From NCBI RefSeq assembly GCF_012927105.1, contig NZ_JABBFV010000006.1, positions 186,001-250,000 of the forward strand: DNA of 64,000 nt. Direction: 5' to 3'. Positions 45,703 to 54,790 of the stretch are shown piece by piece. A program made the translations under genes and the position numbers. This stretch comes from Sphingobium psychrophilum. Its GTDB lineage: Bacteria > Pseudomonadota > Alphaproteobacteria > Sphingomonadales > Sphingomonadaceae. Position 1 is the stretch's first letter. Each line of letters opens with the position of its first letter. Under the pieces are notes generated by a model. It was given only the letters and a program-made list of their open reading frames with translations, was not told where the DNA came from and ran no database searches.

Positions 45703-47510
45703 TCTTCCTCTCCTTGTCGCCGGGGCTGGGCGGGCGGCACATAGGACAGGATCGTGTCGCCCGGCTGGGGGGTGGGACGTGACGCATGGGTGAAGAAGCG
45801 CAGCGCCCCGGTCTTGCGCAACAGCAGCAGCATGTCGCCTTCCGGCGGCAAAGCCGCGCGCGCAGCGTCATAGTCGAACTGCTCGCTGATCCGCGTCTTG
45901 CGGAACGTCCAGCCCTGTTCCTCCCGCTGCATGATGTCCTCCACGCCATGGCCCGACGCGAACAGCGCGCGCCCGCGCAGCGATTCGGGCAGGCTGCGCG
46001 GATCATGATCGTCGCTGGCGTCGCCAAGCTGATGCACATTGTCACGCCCGATTTCGGGCGCGAATTCGTTGCACACCAGGGCGTTATAAGCCTCATTATC
46101 GGTCGCGGCTGCCAGCACCTGGAACTGGGTCAGGTCCAGTCGCTCCTCGGTTGCCTCCGACAATATCTCGCCATGATAGGTCGCTATGCCCTGATGCCTG
46201 GCAGGGGCCAGCCGCTGCCAGCTATTGTCGGCGATCGTCACCGGCACATCCAGCTGGCGCAACTGGGCGGCCAGGCCCAGGGTGAAGGGCGTCGCCCCGA
46301 CGATCAGCAGCCCCTGTTCGGCGGCGCCGGTCACTTTGAGCCAGCGCGCGACCGGCTTGATCGAAAATCCGTGGAAGACGATCGTCGCTACGACCACGGC
46401 GAAGGACAGGGTGACCAGGATCGACCCGTCGCTATAGCCCAGCCGATCGAGCCGCAGCGCGAACAACCCCGAAATGGCGACCGCGACGATGCCGCGCGGC
46501 GCGATCCAGGCGACCAGCAGCCGTTCGTTCCAGGGCACGGGCGAAAAAGCCAGGCTCAGCAAGACCGTCGCCGGGCGGACGAGGAACAGCAGCGCCAGCA
46601 GGAAGGCCAGGAAGCGCCATTCAAACTGGCGCAGCACCTCCAGGTCGAGCGAGGCAGAGAGGATCACGAACACGCCCGAAATCAGCAGAACGGTGACATT
46701 TTCCTTGAACGGCTGGATATCGCGCAGCGAATCGAGCCGCATATTGGCCAGCGCCACGCCCATCACGGTGACGGCGAGAAGCCCCGTTTCCTGCTGGATC
46801 ATGTTTGATCCGACGAACACGCTGATGACGGCGACCAGCAGCACCGGGGCCTTGAGATATTCCGGCACATGCCCGCGCGGGAACAGCCAGCCGATCGCCC
46901 GCGCCGCCAGCCAGCCGATCAGACCGGCGACAATCGCGGCGGCAATCAACGACAGTATGACCGCCGCCAAACTGCTGCCTTCGCCCGAACGGCGCAGATA
47001 TTCGTAGGTGACGACCCCTAGCAACGCGCCAGTGGGGTCGTTGACGATCGCTTCCCATTTCAGGATCGCGCGCGGCCGCGCCGCAACATTGGACTGGCGC
47101 AGCAGCGGCAGCACCACGGTGGGGCCGGTGACGACCAATATCCCGGCGAACAGGATCGCGACCGGCCACACCAGCCCGGCGATATAATAGCAGGCCAGCG
47201 ATCCTAGCACCCAGCCGATCGGCGATCCCAGCAACACCAGCCGGGTGACGGCACCGTCGGTCTTGCGCAATTCGCGGAAATTGAGGCTGAGGCCGCCTTC
47301 GAACAGGATCAGCGCGACCGCCACCGACACCATCGGTTCAAGCAGGTCGCCGAACACCCCATGGGGATGGATCAGCCCCAGAACGGGGCCACCGATCACG
47401 CCGGCTGCCAGCATCAATGCGATAGCGGGCCAACCGGTTCGCCAGGCAATCCATTGGGCGCCGATGCCCAAAATGCCGATCAGCGCGATGGAAAGTGCCA
47501 ATTGCTGCAT
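45699..47510 (-). CDS. Cation:proton antiporter (CPA type) with C-terminal nucleotide-binding domain
   Basis: 603 residues. Twelve or so membrane helices fill the first ~390 residues, including FEGGLSLNFRELR, VVTGPTVVLPLLR and EAIVNDPTGALLGVVTYEY, typical of NhaP/CPA1 antiporters (the ND pair is the ion site). The C-terminal part has a Rossmann/TrkA-N-like domain (GLLIVGATPFTLGLAAQLRQ). It exchanges Na+ or K+ for H+ across the inner membrane. It precedes the OmpA-like lipoprotein gene. Confidence 0.92.
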   Translation of the reverse strand: MQQLALSIALIGILGIGAQWIAWRTGWPAIALMLAAGVIGGPVLGLIHPHGVFGDLLEPMVSVAVALILFEGGLSLNFRELRKTDGAVTRLVLLGSPIGWVLGSLACYYIAGLVWPVAILFAGILVVTGPTVVLPLLRQSNVAARPRAILKWEAIVNDPTGALLGVVTYEYLRRSGEGSSLAAVILSLIAAAIVAGLIGWLAARAIGWLFPRGHVPEYLKAPVLLVAVISVFVGSNMIQQETGLLAVTVMGVALANMRLDSLRDIQPFKENVTVLLISGVFVILSASLDLEVLRQFEWRFLAFLLALLFLVRPATVLLSLAFSPVPWNERLLVAWIAPRGIVAVAISGLFALRLDRLGYSDGSILVTLSFAVVVATIVFHGFSIKPVARWLKVTGAAEQGLLIVGATPFTLGLAAQLRQLDVPVTIADNSWQRLAPARHQGIATYHGEILSEATEERLDLTQFQVLAAATDNEAYNALVCNEFAPEIGRDNVHQLGDASDDHDPRSLPESLRGRALFASGHGVEDIMQREEQGWTFRKTRISEQFDYDAARAALPPEGDMLLLLRKTGALRFFTHASRPTPQPGDTILSYVPPAQPRRQGEEE

Positions 47511-47604
47511 TGCAACGGGTTAGCCGGTGCGGGGCTGGTTCGTCACCCCCGATATTTTTCGATGCCGTCGGAACAATCCGGGTGGGCCGGGCCGCGGAGC
47601 GCCA

Positions 47605-47635
47605 TAAAAAAGGCCGGTCTGTGACCGGCCCTTTT
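47605..47635. terminator. Terminator downstream of the DUF4168 gene
   Basis: GGCCGGTC and GACCGGCC around a TGT loop, with A7 on one side and T4 on the other. On the minus strand it ends with a T-run directly after the DUF4168 stop. Confidence 0.88.
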
Positions 47636-47642
47636 CATCTGA

Positions 47643-48068
47643 CTACTGCTGCGGCTGCGCGGGAGCCGCCGGGGCTGCCGGTGCAGCGGGCGCTGCCGGA
47701 GCCGGCGGCGCGGCGGCCTGGATGCGCTGTTGCAGCGCTGGGTCCGCAGCCGCGGCCTGCCCGATCTGATTGAACTTTTCGGGCGGCAGGCCGGACGCCT
47801 GCAACGCGGCCAGCATCTTGGGCTGCTTTTCGGCCTCGGCAATCGATGCGTCCGACTGGATTTTGGTCACCTCGACCGCCGCGGCGGCAAACAGCTTGAT
47901 ATCGCCGTCGCTGAAATTGCTGGCACCTGCTGCGGGCGCGGCTGGTGCCGCGGGCGTGGCTGGTGCTGCAGGGGCAGCGGCATCCTGCGCAAGGGCGGGG
48001 TAAGCGGCGAACAGCGCGATCGACGCAATGCCTACCTTCAGAAATTTACTGGTGTTGAGACCCGTCAA
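47643..48068 (-). CDS. DUF4168 domain-containing exported protein
   Basis: 141 residues from a TTG at 48068, chosen because AGGAG lies seven bases upstream. A Sec signal (FLKVGIASIALFAAYPALAQ) is followed by an Ala/Pro-rich segment, the helical DUF4168 core (FSDGDIKLFAAAAVEVTKIQ and PEKFNQIGQAAAADPALQQR), and a second Ala-Pro-rich tail. The protein should be periplasmic. The family's function is unknown. The Ala-Pro repeats are low-complexity and may vary in length between strains. Confidence 0.8.
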   Translation of the reverse strand: MTGLNTSKFLKVGIASIALFAAYPALAQDAAAPAAPATPAAPAAPAAGASNFSDGDIKLFAAAAVEVTKIQSDASIAEAEKQPKMLAALQASGLPPEKFNQIGQAAAADPALQQRIQAAAPPAPAAPAAPAAPAAPAQPQQ

Positions 48069-48244
48069 CTTTCTTCTCCTCTTGACCGAAATACTGATGA
48101 ACAGACGACCAAAGGGTTGGAATCGTTCCGGGCAGGAGAGGGCTGAACGGCGAGTTGTGGGATTCGAGGGATAACGGGACTCGGCAAAACAGCTCGTCCT
48201 GCCACAGGCGCGATCCGCCGCAGCGCCGTTCGCAGGTGCGAAAG

Positions 48245-48286
48245 CACGATCGGCCCGGATCCGCAAAACGGTCCGGGGCGATCGTG
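48245..48286 (-). terminator. Hairpin downstream of the M13 peptidase gene
   Basis: CACGATCGGCCCGGATCCG and CGGTCCGGGGCGATCGTG pair with two imperfections around a 5-base loop, just after the peptidase stop. No clear T run follows, so this may be a weak or factor-assisted terminator. Confidence 0.5.
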
Positions 48287-48291
48287 GGATA

Positions 48292-50337
48292 TTACCAGAT
48301 CTTCACGCGATCCTTGGGTGCCAGATAGATTTTGCCGCCCGGCGCAGGCTTGAACGCATCATACCAGGCATCGAAATTGCGCACGATGTCGGCGCGATAT
48401 TGCGACGGCGCGTGCGGATCGGTGACCAGTCGCTGGCGCAGATTCGCCTCGCGATAATTGCGCCGCCACACCTGCGCCCAGCCCAGGAAGAAGCGCTGGT
48501 CGCCGGTCATGCCGTCGATCACCGGCGCGGCCTTCCCGCCCAGCGAGGCATGATAGGCGTCGAGCGCGACCGCCAGGCCGCCCAGGTCGCCGATATTTTC
48601 GCCCATGGTGAAGGCGCCCTTCACATGCGCGCCGGGGAAAGGCTCATAGGCGTCATATTGCGTGCCGAGCTTGGTGGTCAGTGCCTTGAAATTGGCGACG
48701 TCCTGGTCGGTCCACCACTGGTTGAGCTTGCCCGTTTCGTCATATTTCGCGCCCTGATCATCGAAATGATGGCTCAGTTCATGGCCGATCACCGCGCCGA
48801 TGCCGCCATAATTGACCGCAGGGTCGGCCTTTGGATCGAAGAAGGGCGGTTGCAGGATGGCGGCGGGAAATACGATCTCGACCATGCCGAAATTGGCGTA
48901 GGCGTTAATCTCCATCGGGGTCATGCCCCATTCCCAGCGATAGATGGGCTTGCCCAGCTTGCCGATATTATAGTCGAATTCGAACTGGTTCGAACGCTGC
49001 GCATTGCCCAGCAGGTCGTCGCGCTTGACCTCCAGCCCCGCATAGTCGCGCCACTTGTCGGGATAGCCGATCTTGGGCGTGAAGGCGGCCAGTTTCTTGT
49101 GGGCGCGCGCCTTGGCCGTGTCGCTCATCCACGGCAGGCCGTCGATGCGCCGGCCCATGGCGGACAGGACGTTTTTGACCAGCACATCCATCGCCGCCTT
49201 GGTTTCGGGCGGGAAATATTGGGCGACATAGACTTTGCCGACTTCCTCGCCGAGCGATTCCTTGAGGAAGGTGACGCCGCGCTTCCACCGTTCCTCGCGC
49301 TCCGGCGTGCCCGACAGGGTGGTGCCGTAAAAGGCGAAGTCGGCATTGGCGACGCTGTCGGGCAGATAGCCGGCATAGGCATGCAGGCTGGACAGCATCA
49401 GCGCGTCCTTCAGAACCCCGATCGGCATCCTGGCGATCAGCGCGGCTTCACCGGTCACGGCGCTGGGCTGGGCGACCAGCAGGCTGGCGGGGGTCAGACC
49501 GTTCGCCTTATAATAGGCGGCGAAGTCGAAACCGGGCGCTGCCTTCTGCAAGTCGGCCAGCGTCATCTTATTATAGGTCTTGTCCGCGTCGCGGCTCTCG
49601 ACCTGGCTCCAATGGACCTTGGCGATCTCGGTTTCGAACGCCATCAGCGCCGCGGCGCGCGCCTTGGCGTCGCTTTCGCCCGCCAGGGTCAGCATCTTTT
49701 CCAGATGCGCGACATAGGCGGTGCGGATCGCCGCCATCTTCTCGCCCTGATCCAGATAATAGTCGCGGTCGGGCAGGCCCAGGCCGCTCTGGCTCATCGC
49801 CAGGATGTAGGTTTCGGGGTCTTTATCGTCCTGCCCCACATAGAAGCGGAACGGGCCGGGCACGCCGGCGCGGGCGCCCTTGGCCGCGACCTTGGCATAG
49901 CCGGCCAGGTCGGTGACGCTCTTGATCTCGTCCAGCCAGGGCTTGATCGGGGCCAGCCCCTTCGCCTCGACCGTCGCGCCGTCCATATAGGCGGCATAGG
50001 CGTTGCCGATCTTGCTGCCGCTATCCTTCTGCGCGCTTTCCAATATTGCCCTGGTCCGCGTGCGCGACAGGTCGTCCAGCGTGTTGAACGCGCCATAATT
50101 GGACTTGTCGGCGGGGATTGGCGTGTTCTTCGCCCATGTGCCGTTGGCATAGTCGTAGAAATCGTCGCCCGGCTTGACCGACGGGTCCATGCCCGCGGCG
50201 TCGAAGCCATAGCTGCCATAGGTCGGCTTGTCGGCGCTTGCCGGGGCTGTTGAAGGCGTCGTCGGCTGGTCGGCCTGCGCCATGGTGGCGGCCAGCGCCA
50301 GCGCCGTGGCGGCCGCGCCGAGGAGGAGGGTTTTCAT
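48292..50337 (-). CDS. M13 family metallopeptidase (neprilysin-like)
   Basis: 681 residues from the ATG at 50337 (MKTLLLGAAATALALAATMA, a Sec signal). The zinc site VIGHELSHHFDDQG (HExxH) and the downstream ENIGDLGGL (ExxxD) are intact. KPGDDFYDYANGTW is the M13 N-terminal signature. The enzyme should be a periplasmic or surface zinc peptidase acting on short peptides. It is not related to its biotin-synthesis neighbours in function. Confidence 0.94.
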   Translation of the reverse strand: MKTLLLGAAATALALAATMAQADQPTTPSTAPASADKPTYGSYGFDAAGMDPSVKPGDDFYDYANGTWAKNTPIPADKSNYGAFNTLDDLSRTRTRAILESAQKDSGSKIGNAYAAYMDGATVEAKGLAPIKPWLDEIKSVTDLAGYAKVAAKGARAGVPGPFRFYVGQDDKDPETYILAMSQSGLGLPDRDYYLDQGEKMAAIRTAYVAHLEKMLTLAGESDAKARAAALMAFETEIAKVHWSQVESRDADKTYNKMTLADLQKAAPGFDFAAYYKANGLTPASLLVAQPSAVTGEAALIARMPIGVLKDALMLSSLHAYAGYLPDSVANADFAFYGTTLSGTPEREERWKRGVTFLKESLGEEVGKVYVAQYFPPETKAAMDVLVKNVLSAMGRRIDGLPWMSDTAKARAHKKLAAFTPKIGYPDKWRDYAGLEVKRDDLLGNAQRSNQFEFDYNIGKLGKPIYRWEWGMTPMEINAYANFGMVEIVFPAAILQPPFFDPKADPAVNYGGIGAVIGHELSHHFDDQGAKYDETGKLNQWWTDQDVANFKALTTKLGTQYDAYEPFPGAHVKGAFTMGENIGDLGGLAVALDAYHASLGGKAAPVIDGMTGDQRFFLGWAQVWRRNYREANLRQRLVTDPHAPSQYRADIVRNFDAWYDAFKPAPGGKIYLAPKDRVKIW

Positions 50338-50442
50338 GGGCTGCATCCCTTGCATCATATATGGCAAACGACCTTAGGCCGTTCGTTCTGACGCGGACTT
50401 GAACGCCCGTCAAAGAATGAAGTCCATGTCGTTGGTCGAAAA

Positions 50443-51075
50443 TTATCGACCGTTGAAATATTCGGGAAGCCGGATGTGGGCGGCGAAAGCGGCGGCCAGG
50501 GTAGCGGGATCGAGCCGGTCCAGATGCGGCAATCGGCCAAGCGACGGCACGCCCGCCAGTTGCGGGACGATCCGCTCATTTTCGTCATGCGCATCACCGA
50601 TGAAGGCGATGCCCGCCACGCCCACGCCGCGCGACCGCAACGCCTCGATACTCAGCAGGCTGTGGTTGATCGTGCCAAGGCCGGTGCGGGCACACAGGAT
50701 CACCGGCTGACCCCAATAAGCGAAAAGGTCCGCCATCAGCAGCGTTTCCGAAATCGGCACCAGCACGCCGCCCGCGCCCTCGACCACCAGTGGCCCGTCC
50801 ACCTGGGGCAGCGCCAACTGGTCCAGCCCGATCGCCACGCCATCGATCCGCGCGGCGAGATGGGGGGAGGCGGGGGTGGTCAGGCGAAAGGCTTCGGGCA
50901 GGATGCGCGTCGCGGGCAGGCCGGAAAGGGCAGCGACGGTTTCCTTGTCCCCCTCCGGGTCGACCCCGGCCTGGATCGGCTTCCAATAATGCGCGCCCAG
51001 CGCGCCCGCGAGGGCGGCGGCAAACACAGTCTTGCCGATACCGGTGTCCGTTCCGGTGACGACCAGCACGCTCAT
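50443..51075 (-). CDS. bioD: Dethiobiotin synthase
   Basis: 210 residues. The P-loop is VTGTDTGIGKTVFAAAL at the N-terminus; VVEGAGGVLVPIS is the second BioD motif. It uses ATP and CO2 to close the ureido ring of dethiobiotin. It overlaps the bioF stop as ATGA (51072-51075), so bioF-bioD form a coupled pair. Confidence 0.94.
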   Translation of the reverse strand: MSVLVVTGTDTGIGKTVFAAALAGALGAHYWKPIQAGVDPEGDKETVAALSGLPATRILPEAFRLTTPASPHLAARIDGVAIGLDQLALPQVDGPLVVEGAGGVLVPISETLLMADLFAYWGQPVILCARTGLGTINHSLLSIEALRSRGVGVAGIAFIGDAHDENERIVPQLAGVPSLGRLPHLDRLDPATLAAAFAAHIRLPEYFNGR

Positions 51076-52196
51076 GCCATCGCCTTAAGCAGCGCCTGAC
51101 CCAGCGCGGCGACGTCGGCGCGGCCGACGTTGAGCGTCAGCGATATGCGCAGCCGGCTGGTGCCGGAAGGCACGGTCGGCGGGCGGATGCCGCGCACGTC
51201 GAAGCCCGCCTGTTGCAACGCGGCCGCCACCGCCATGGTGCGGATATCCTCGCCCAGCACGACCGGCACGATCTGGCTGCGCGGCGAGGGCAGGCCCAGC
51301 GGCGCACAGATCGCTTCGGCCGCATCCTGCCGCAACGTCTTGAGCCGGTCGCGCAGGTCGCTCGCCTGCTCGATCCGGTCGAGCGCGGCCGATGCCGCCA
51401 CCGCCATCAGCGGGGACGGCGCGGTCGAAAAGATGAAGGCGCGGGCGCGGTTGATGAGATAGTCGATATGGATGCGCGGGCCGCAGATCAGCGCGCCTTC
51501 GGTCCCCATCGCCTTGCCGCAGGTATGCAGGGTGATGACATTGTGCAGCCCGTCCAGCCCGGCCGACAGACCGCGTCCGCCCGGCCCGAAAACGCCGGTG
51601 CCATGCGCTTCGTCCAGCAGCAGCATCGCGCCATGGGTCGCCGCCAGCTTGGCGAGGTCGGCGAGCGGCGCGACGTCGCCATCCATCGAATAGAGCGTTT
51701 CGACCGCGATCCAGATCCGCCCTTTGCCGCCCTCGGTCCGCCAGGCGGCGATCAGGTCGGCGAAGCTCTGCACGTCATTATGCCGCGCGAACACCGTGGC
51801 GGCCTTGCTCATGCGGATGCCGTCATGCGCGCTGGCATGGATCAGTTCGTCCGCCACGATCAGGTCGCCGCGCTGGGGCAGGGTGGAAAACAGCGCCAGA
51901 TTGCCGATATAGCCATTGGCGACGAACAAAGCGGCCTGGGTGCGGAAGAAATCGGCTGCCTTAGCCTCCAGTCCTTCATGTTCGGGCGCATTGCCGCGGA
52001 GCAGCCGCGACCCGCCAGAGCCCACCGGCACGCCCCGCCCGATCGCGTCCGCCACGGCCTGCGCAATCATCGGATCGCCGGCCAAGCCGAGATAGTCGTT
52101 GGAGGCGAAATCACGCCCGGAACGGGAGATGAGGCGACGCAACCGCCCGCGCGACTCCAGCGCGGCGAGTTGCTTGGCGAAGGGTTCGGCAGTCAT
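51072..52196 (-). CDS. bioF: 8-amino-7-oxononanoate synthase
   Basis: 374 residues. GRDFASNDYLGLAGDP, LLLDEAHGTGVFGPGGRG and LHTCGKAMGTEGALICG (PLP Lys) are BioF motifs. It condenses pimeloyl-ACP/CoA with L-alanine. It is upstream of bioD and downstream of the methyltransferase gene (41 bases). bioB and bioC are not in this window. Confidence 0.93.
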   Translation of the reverse strand: MTAEPFAKQLAALESRGRLRRLISRSGRDFASNDYLGLAGDPMIAQAVADAIGRGVPVGSGGSRLLRGNAPEHEGLEAKAADFFRTQAALFVANGYIGNLALFSTLPQRGDLIVADELIHASAHDGIRMSKAATVFARHNDVQSFADLIAAWRTEGGKGRIWIAVETLYSMDGDVAPLADLAKLAATHGAMLLLDEAHGTGVFGPGGRGLSAGLDGLHNVITLHTCGKAMGTEGALICGPRIHIDYLINRARAFIFSTAPSPLMAVAASAALDRIEQASDLRDRLKTLRQDAAEAICAPLGLPSPRSQIVPVVLGEDIRTMAVAAALQQAGFDVRGIRPPTVPSGTSRLRISLTLNVGRADVAALGQALLKAMA

Positions 52197-52237
52197 GCCG
52201 CGCCTATAGGCCCGGCCGGGTAAGGCGGCAAGCGCGC

Positions 52238-53857
52238 CTATTCCAGTTGGAGCGCGGCCTGCGCGCCGGGTTGGTGCGATCGGCGCGTTTCAACGCGCGG
52301 TGCTTTGCGATTGGGGCTGACCAGCGGCGGCAGGCGCGGGTGCCGATCGCCAAACAGTTCCGCCAGAGTGAAGATCTGCAACGCGGGAAAGCGGCCGAAC
52401 TCGGTCTGGACCAGCCCATGGCTATCAGCCTCCTGCTCCATGCCCCGAGTCGGCATGCCGGCGCAGACGAACAGGCCCAGCTTGTGGCCGTCCCGCTGCA
52501 TCACCCGGCCCAGGTCACGGACCATGGCCGGATTGACATGATGGCCCGCCTTTACGGAAATGACGCCGGTTTCGGTCTGTCCGTTCGCGCCGACATAATA
52601 GAAATAACCATCGACGCCGCGGTCGCCGCCCTTCTTTCCGCCCATCCAGGGCCATCCGCCCAGGCGCAGGGTTATCCAGTGCTGGAACTGATGCGGGTCG
52701 TCCTGCGCCAGCCGCTGGGCGGAGGCGAGGTCGCGCGGGCTGCCGATCGTTTCGAACCGCGCCGCATCGCCATAGCCTTCGCGCAGCCGTTTCTCGATCA
52801 GCCCGATGGCCAGATGGGTGATATCGATCCCGACCCATCGCCGCCCCAATTTCTGCGCCGCATCGACGGCCGTGCCGCAACCGCAAAAGGGGTCGAGGAC
52901 GACATCGCCGGGGTTGGAGGACGCAGCGATGATGCGTTCCAGCAGTTCGCGCGGTTTTTGCGTCGGGTAGCCGAGGCGCTCCTGCGCCTGCGAATTCAGT
53001 GCCAGGATGTCGGTCCATAATGCCTGTATCGGCAAGCCTTTAGCTTCATCGAGATAGCGTTTGAGCCGGATGCCACCTGTACGGGTGAAGTGCAGGCGAT
53101 TTTCGCGATCGAGCCGGACCATGGTTTCCATGGGCATGCGCCAGAGCGAGGTGACGCCGCGATATTCATAGGTGTAGCCGCCACCCGATAGACCCTTGGC
53201 CGTTATATTATCGTCCATCCATCGTCGCCCGTCGGGATCGGCGTGGCGAAACCGGTCGGCGTAGCTGTCGTCATAGGCCAGATATTGGGGGTTCCATGTC
53301 GGGCGGACGCCGCGCGCGTAAAACAGGACGATGTCGGTGTTACGCCCGTATCGCCCGCTGTCATTATGCGCGGTAGTGCGTTTCCACGTAATCTCGTTGC
53401 GGTAATTCTCAGCGCCGAACACGGCATCCAGCACCAGCTTCAAATAGTGGCTCGCGGTGGGATCGCAGTGAAGATAGAGGCTGCCGGTCGATTTGAGCAC
53501 CCGATGCAGTTCCTGCAACCGCACCGCCATCATGGCGAGATAGGCCATCATCGCATTCTCGCCGATCGCGGTGCGCATGGCCTGCATCAGGACATGCAGC
53601 TTGTGGTTGCCGCCCTGGGTGATGTCCATCATCGCGCCCGCTGCCGCGGGACCCCAACTCCATGTGTCGTCGAACGCCTCTATGCTGGCGTCGGCCCCGG
53701 TGCCTGCTGGCGACCGGAAGAGGATGTTATAGCTGGCGTTCGAATTGAACGGTGGGTCGAGATAGACAAGATCGATGCTGGCGTCGGCGATATGGCCTCG
53801 CAGCACGTCCAGATTGTCGCCATAATAGAGCCTGTTGCCATTGCTGTGCGTCGCCAT
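52238..53857 (-). CDS. DNA methyltransferase fused to a nuclease-like (PD-(D/E)xK-type) domain
   Basis: 539 residues. The N-terminal two-thirds is an amino-methyltransferase with motif [18 protein letters not shown] (about residues 29-44) preceding motif [21 protein letters not shown] (about 315-334), the beta-class order seen in type III Mod and some type II enzymes. The C-terminal ~150 residues contain [25 protein letters not shown] and [15 protein letters not shown], an Mrr-like arrangement in which D...S-x-K could form a cut-down nuclease site. Single-gene restriction-modification or a nuclease-assisted methyltransferase is plausible. No separate restriction gene is adjacent. Confidence 0.88.
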   Translation of the reverse strand: MATHSNGNRLYYGDNLDVLRGHIADASIDLVYLDPPFNSNASYNILFRSPAGTGADASIEAFDDTWSWGPAAAGAMMDITQGGNHKLHVLMQAMRTAIGENAMMAYLAMMAVRLQELHRVLKSTGSLYLHCDPTASHYLKLVLDAVFGAENYRNEITWKRTTAHNDSGRYGRNTDIVLFYARGVRPTWNPQYLAYDDSYADRFRHADPDGRRWMDDNITAKGLSGGGYTYEYRGVTSLWRMPMETMVRLDRENRLHFTRTGGIRLKRYLDEAKGLPIQALWTDILALNSQAQERLGYPTQKPRELLERIIAASSNPGDVVLDPFCGCGTAVDAAQKLGRRWVGIDITHLAIGLIEKRLREGYGDAARFETIGSPRDLASAQRLAQDDPHQFQHWITLRLGGWPWMGGKKGGDRGVDGYFYYVGANGQTETGVISVKAGHHVNPAMVRDLGRVMQRDGHKLGLFVCAGMPTRGMEQEADSHGLVQTEFGRFPALQIFTLAELFGDRHPRLPPLVSPNRKAPRVETRRSHQPGAQAALQLE

Positions 53858-53981
53858 GTCGGATGCCCTCCCTGCCCAGGCAGAGCATCAGAAGACAGGC
53901 GACGAGGCTAATTCAACTCCATCCAGACTGAAGCGCACCGGCGTAAATTCGGTCCCTTGTCGAGCAATTCCATCCCCCGCG

Positions 53982-54662
53982 TCAGAAGCTGAAGCCCAAG
54001 GAGAGCGAGGCGACATTGTCGTTGCTGTCGTCGGCGTCGGGGCGGAAACCATGCTGGTGCAGATAGCCGATTTCGGCATTCACATTCTTCGCCACCGGCG
54101 TCGTGATGGCGATCATGTTGCGCATCCGCTCCTCACCCTGGACCCGCTGGAAATTGGTCTTGTTGAGGTCGAAGAAGCTTTCATGGCTGAGCACCAGCGC
54201 GGTCTTGCCGCCTTCGCGGAAGGGCATGACCAGCTTCACATAGGGGCGCAACCGCCAGGCGGTGCCGTCTACGCCGTCGCGCCAGCGCTCCTCCATCCGC
54301 AACCGCGCACTGATCGACACTGGGCCGACTTTGGCGATATTGTCGAACGTCAGTTGCTGGCGGCCCCGATGCTCCATCACGGTGAAGTCGCCACCGGCAT
54401 ATTGCGGGTCATGGGTGTAGCCCGCCCATATCGTCACCGCCTTGGACAATTTATAGCCGACCAACGTGTTGGATTCGATTTCATACAGGCCCTTGCGATC
54501 ATCGCTGAAGCGGGCGACCACTTCCTGCGACAGCCGCCAATGCTCGCTCAGCTTCACCGTGGCGCTGGCGGTGGTCCACAGTTGCTCGTCCTCGCTCGCA
54601 TGGGCGGCGGCAGGCCATGCCAGCGCGGCCAGCAAGGGCAAAAATATGGGGGTCGGGCGCAT
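53982..54662 (-). CDS. DUF2490 domain-containing protein
   Basis: 226 residues with a Sec signal (PLLAALAWPAAAHA) and many amphipathic strands (GYKLSKAVTIWAGYTHDPQY, ISARLRMEERWRDG, VASLSLGFSF ending in Phe). The alternating pattern and terminal Phe suggest an outer-membrane beta-barrel. Function is unknown. It is followed by a 124-base gap before the methyltransferase start. Confidence 0.85.
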   Translation of the reverse strand: MRPTPIFLPLLAALAWPAAAHASEDEQLWTTASATVKLSEHWRLSQEVVARFSDDRKGLYEIESNTLVGYKLSKAVTIWAGYTHDPQYAGGDFTVMEHRGRQQLTFDNIAKVGPVSISARLRMEERWRDGVDGTAWRLRPYVKLVMPFREGGKTALVLSHESFFDLNKTNFQRVQGEERMRNMIAITTPVAKNVNAEIGYLHQHGFRPDADDSNDNVASLSLGFSF

Positions 54663-54790
54663 CGGGCATCATCTCCACCGCCGGCCTTGGCGGTGTCGCG
54701 CCACTATGACGGTTGCGTGACTCCGTTGTTACGATTGCATTTCAATTTGATGACAAAACATGTCTGTGATGGTTCTTACGCCGCTTCAGA

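Noticed and set aside
47643..48068. Ala-Pro repeats of the DUF4168 protein as a tandem DNA repeat element
   Set aside because: The repeats are coding low-complexity sequence within an exported protein and show no independent repeat structure outside the frame.
48400..50253. Plus-strand open frame of 617 codons opposite the M13 peptidase gene
   Set aside because: GC-rich antisense frame; the peptidase has intact HExxH and ExxxD motifs on the other strand.
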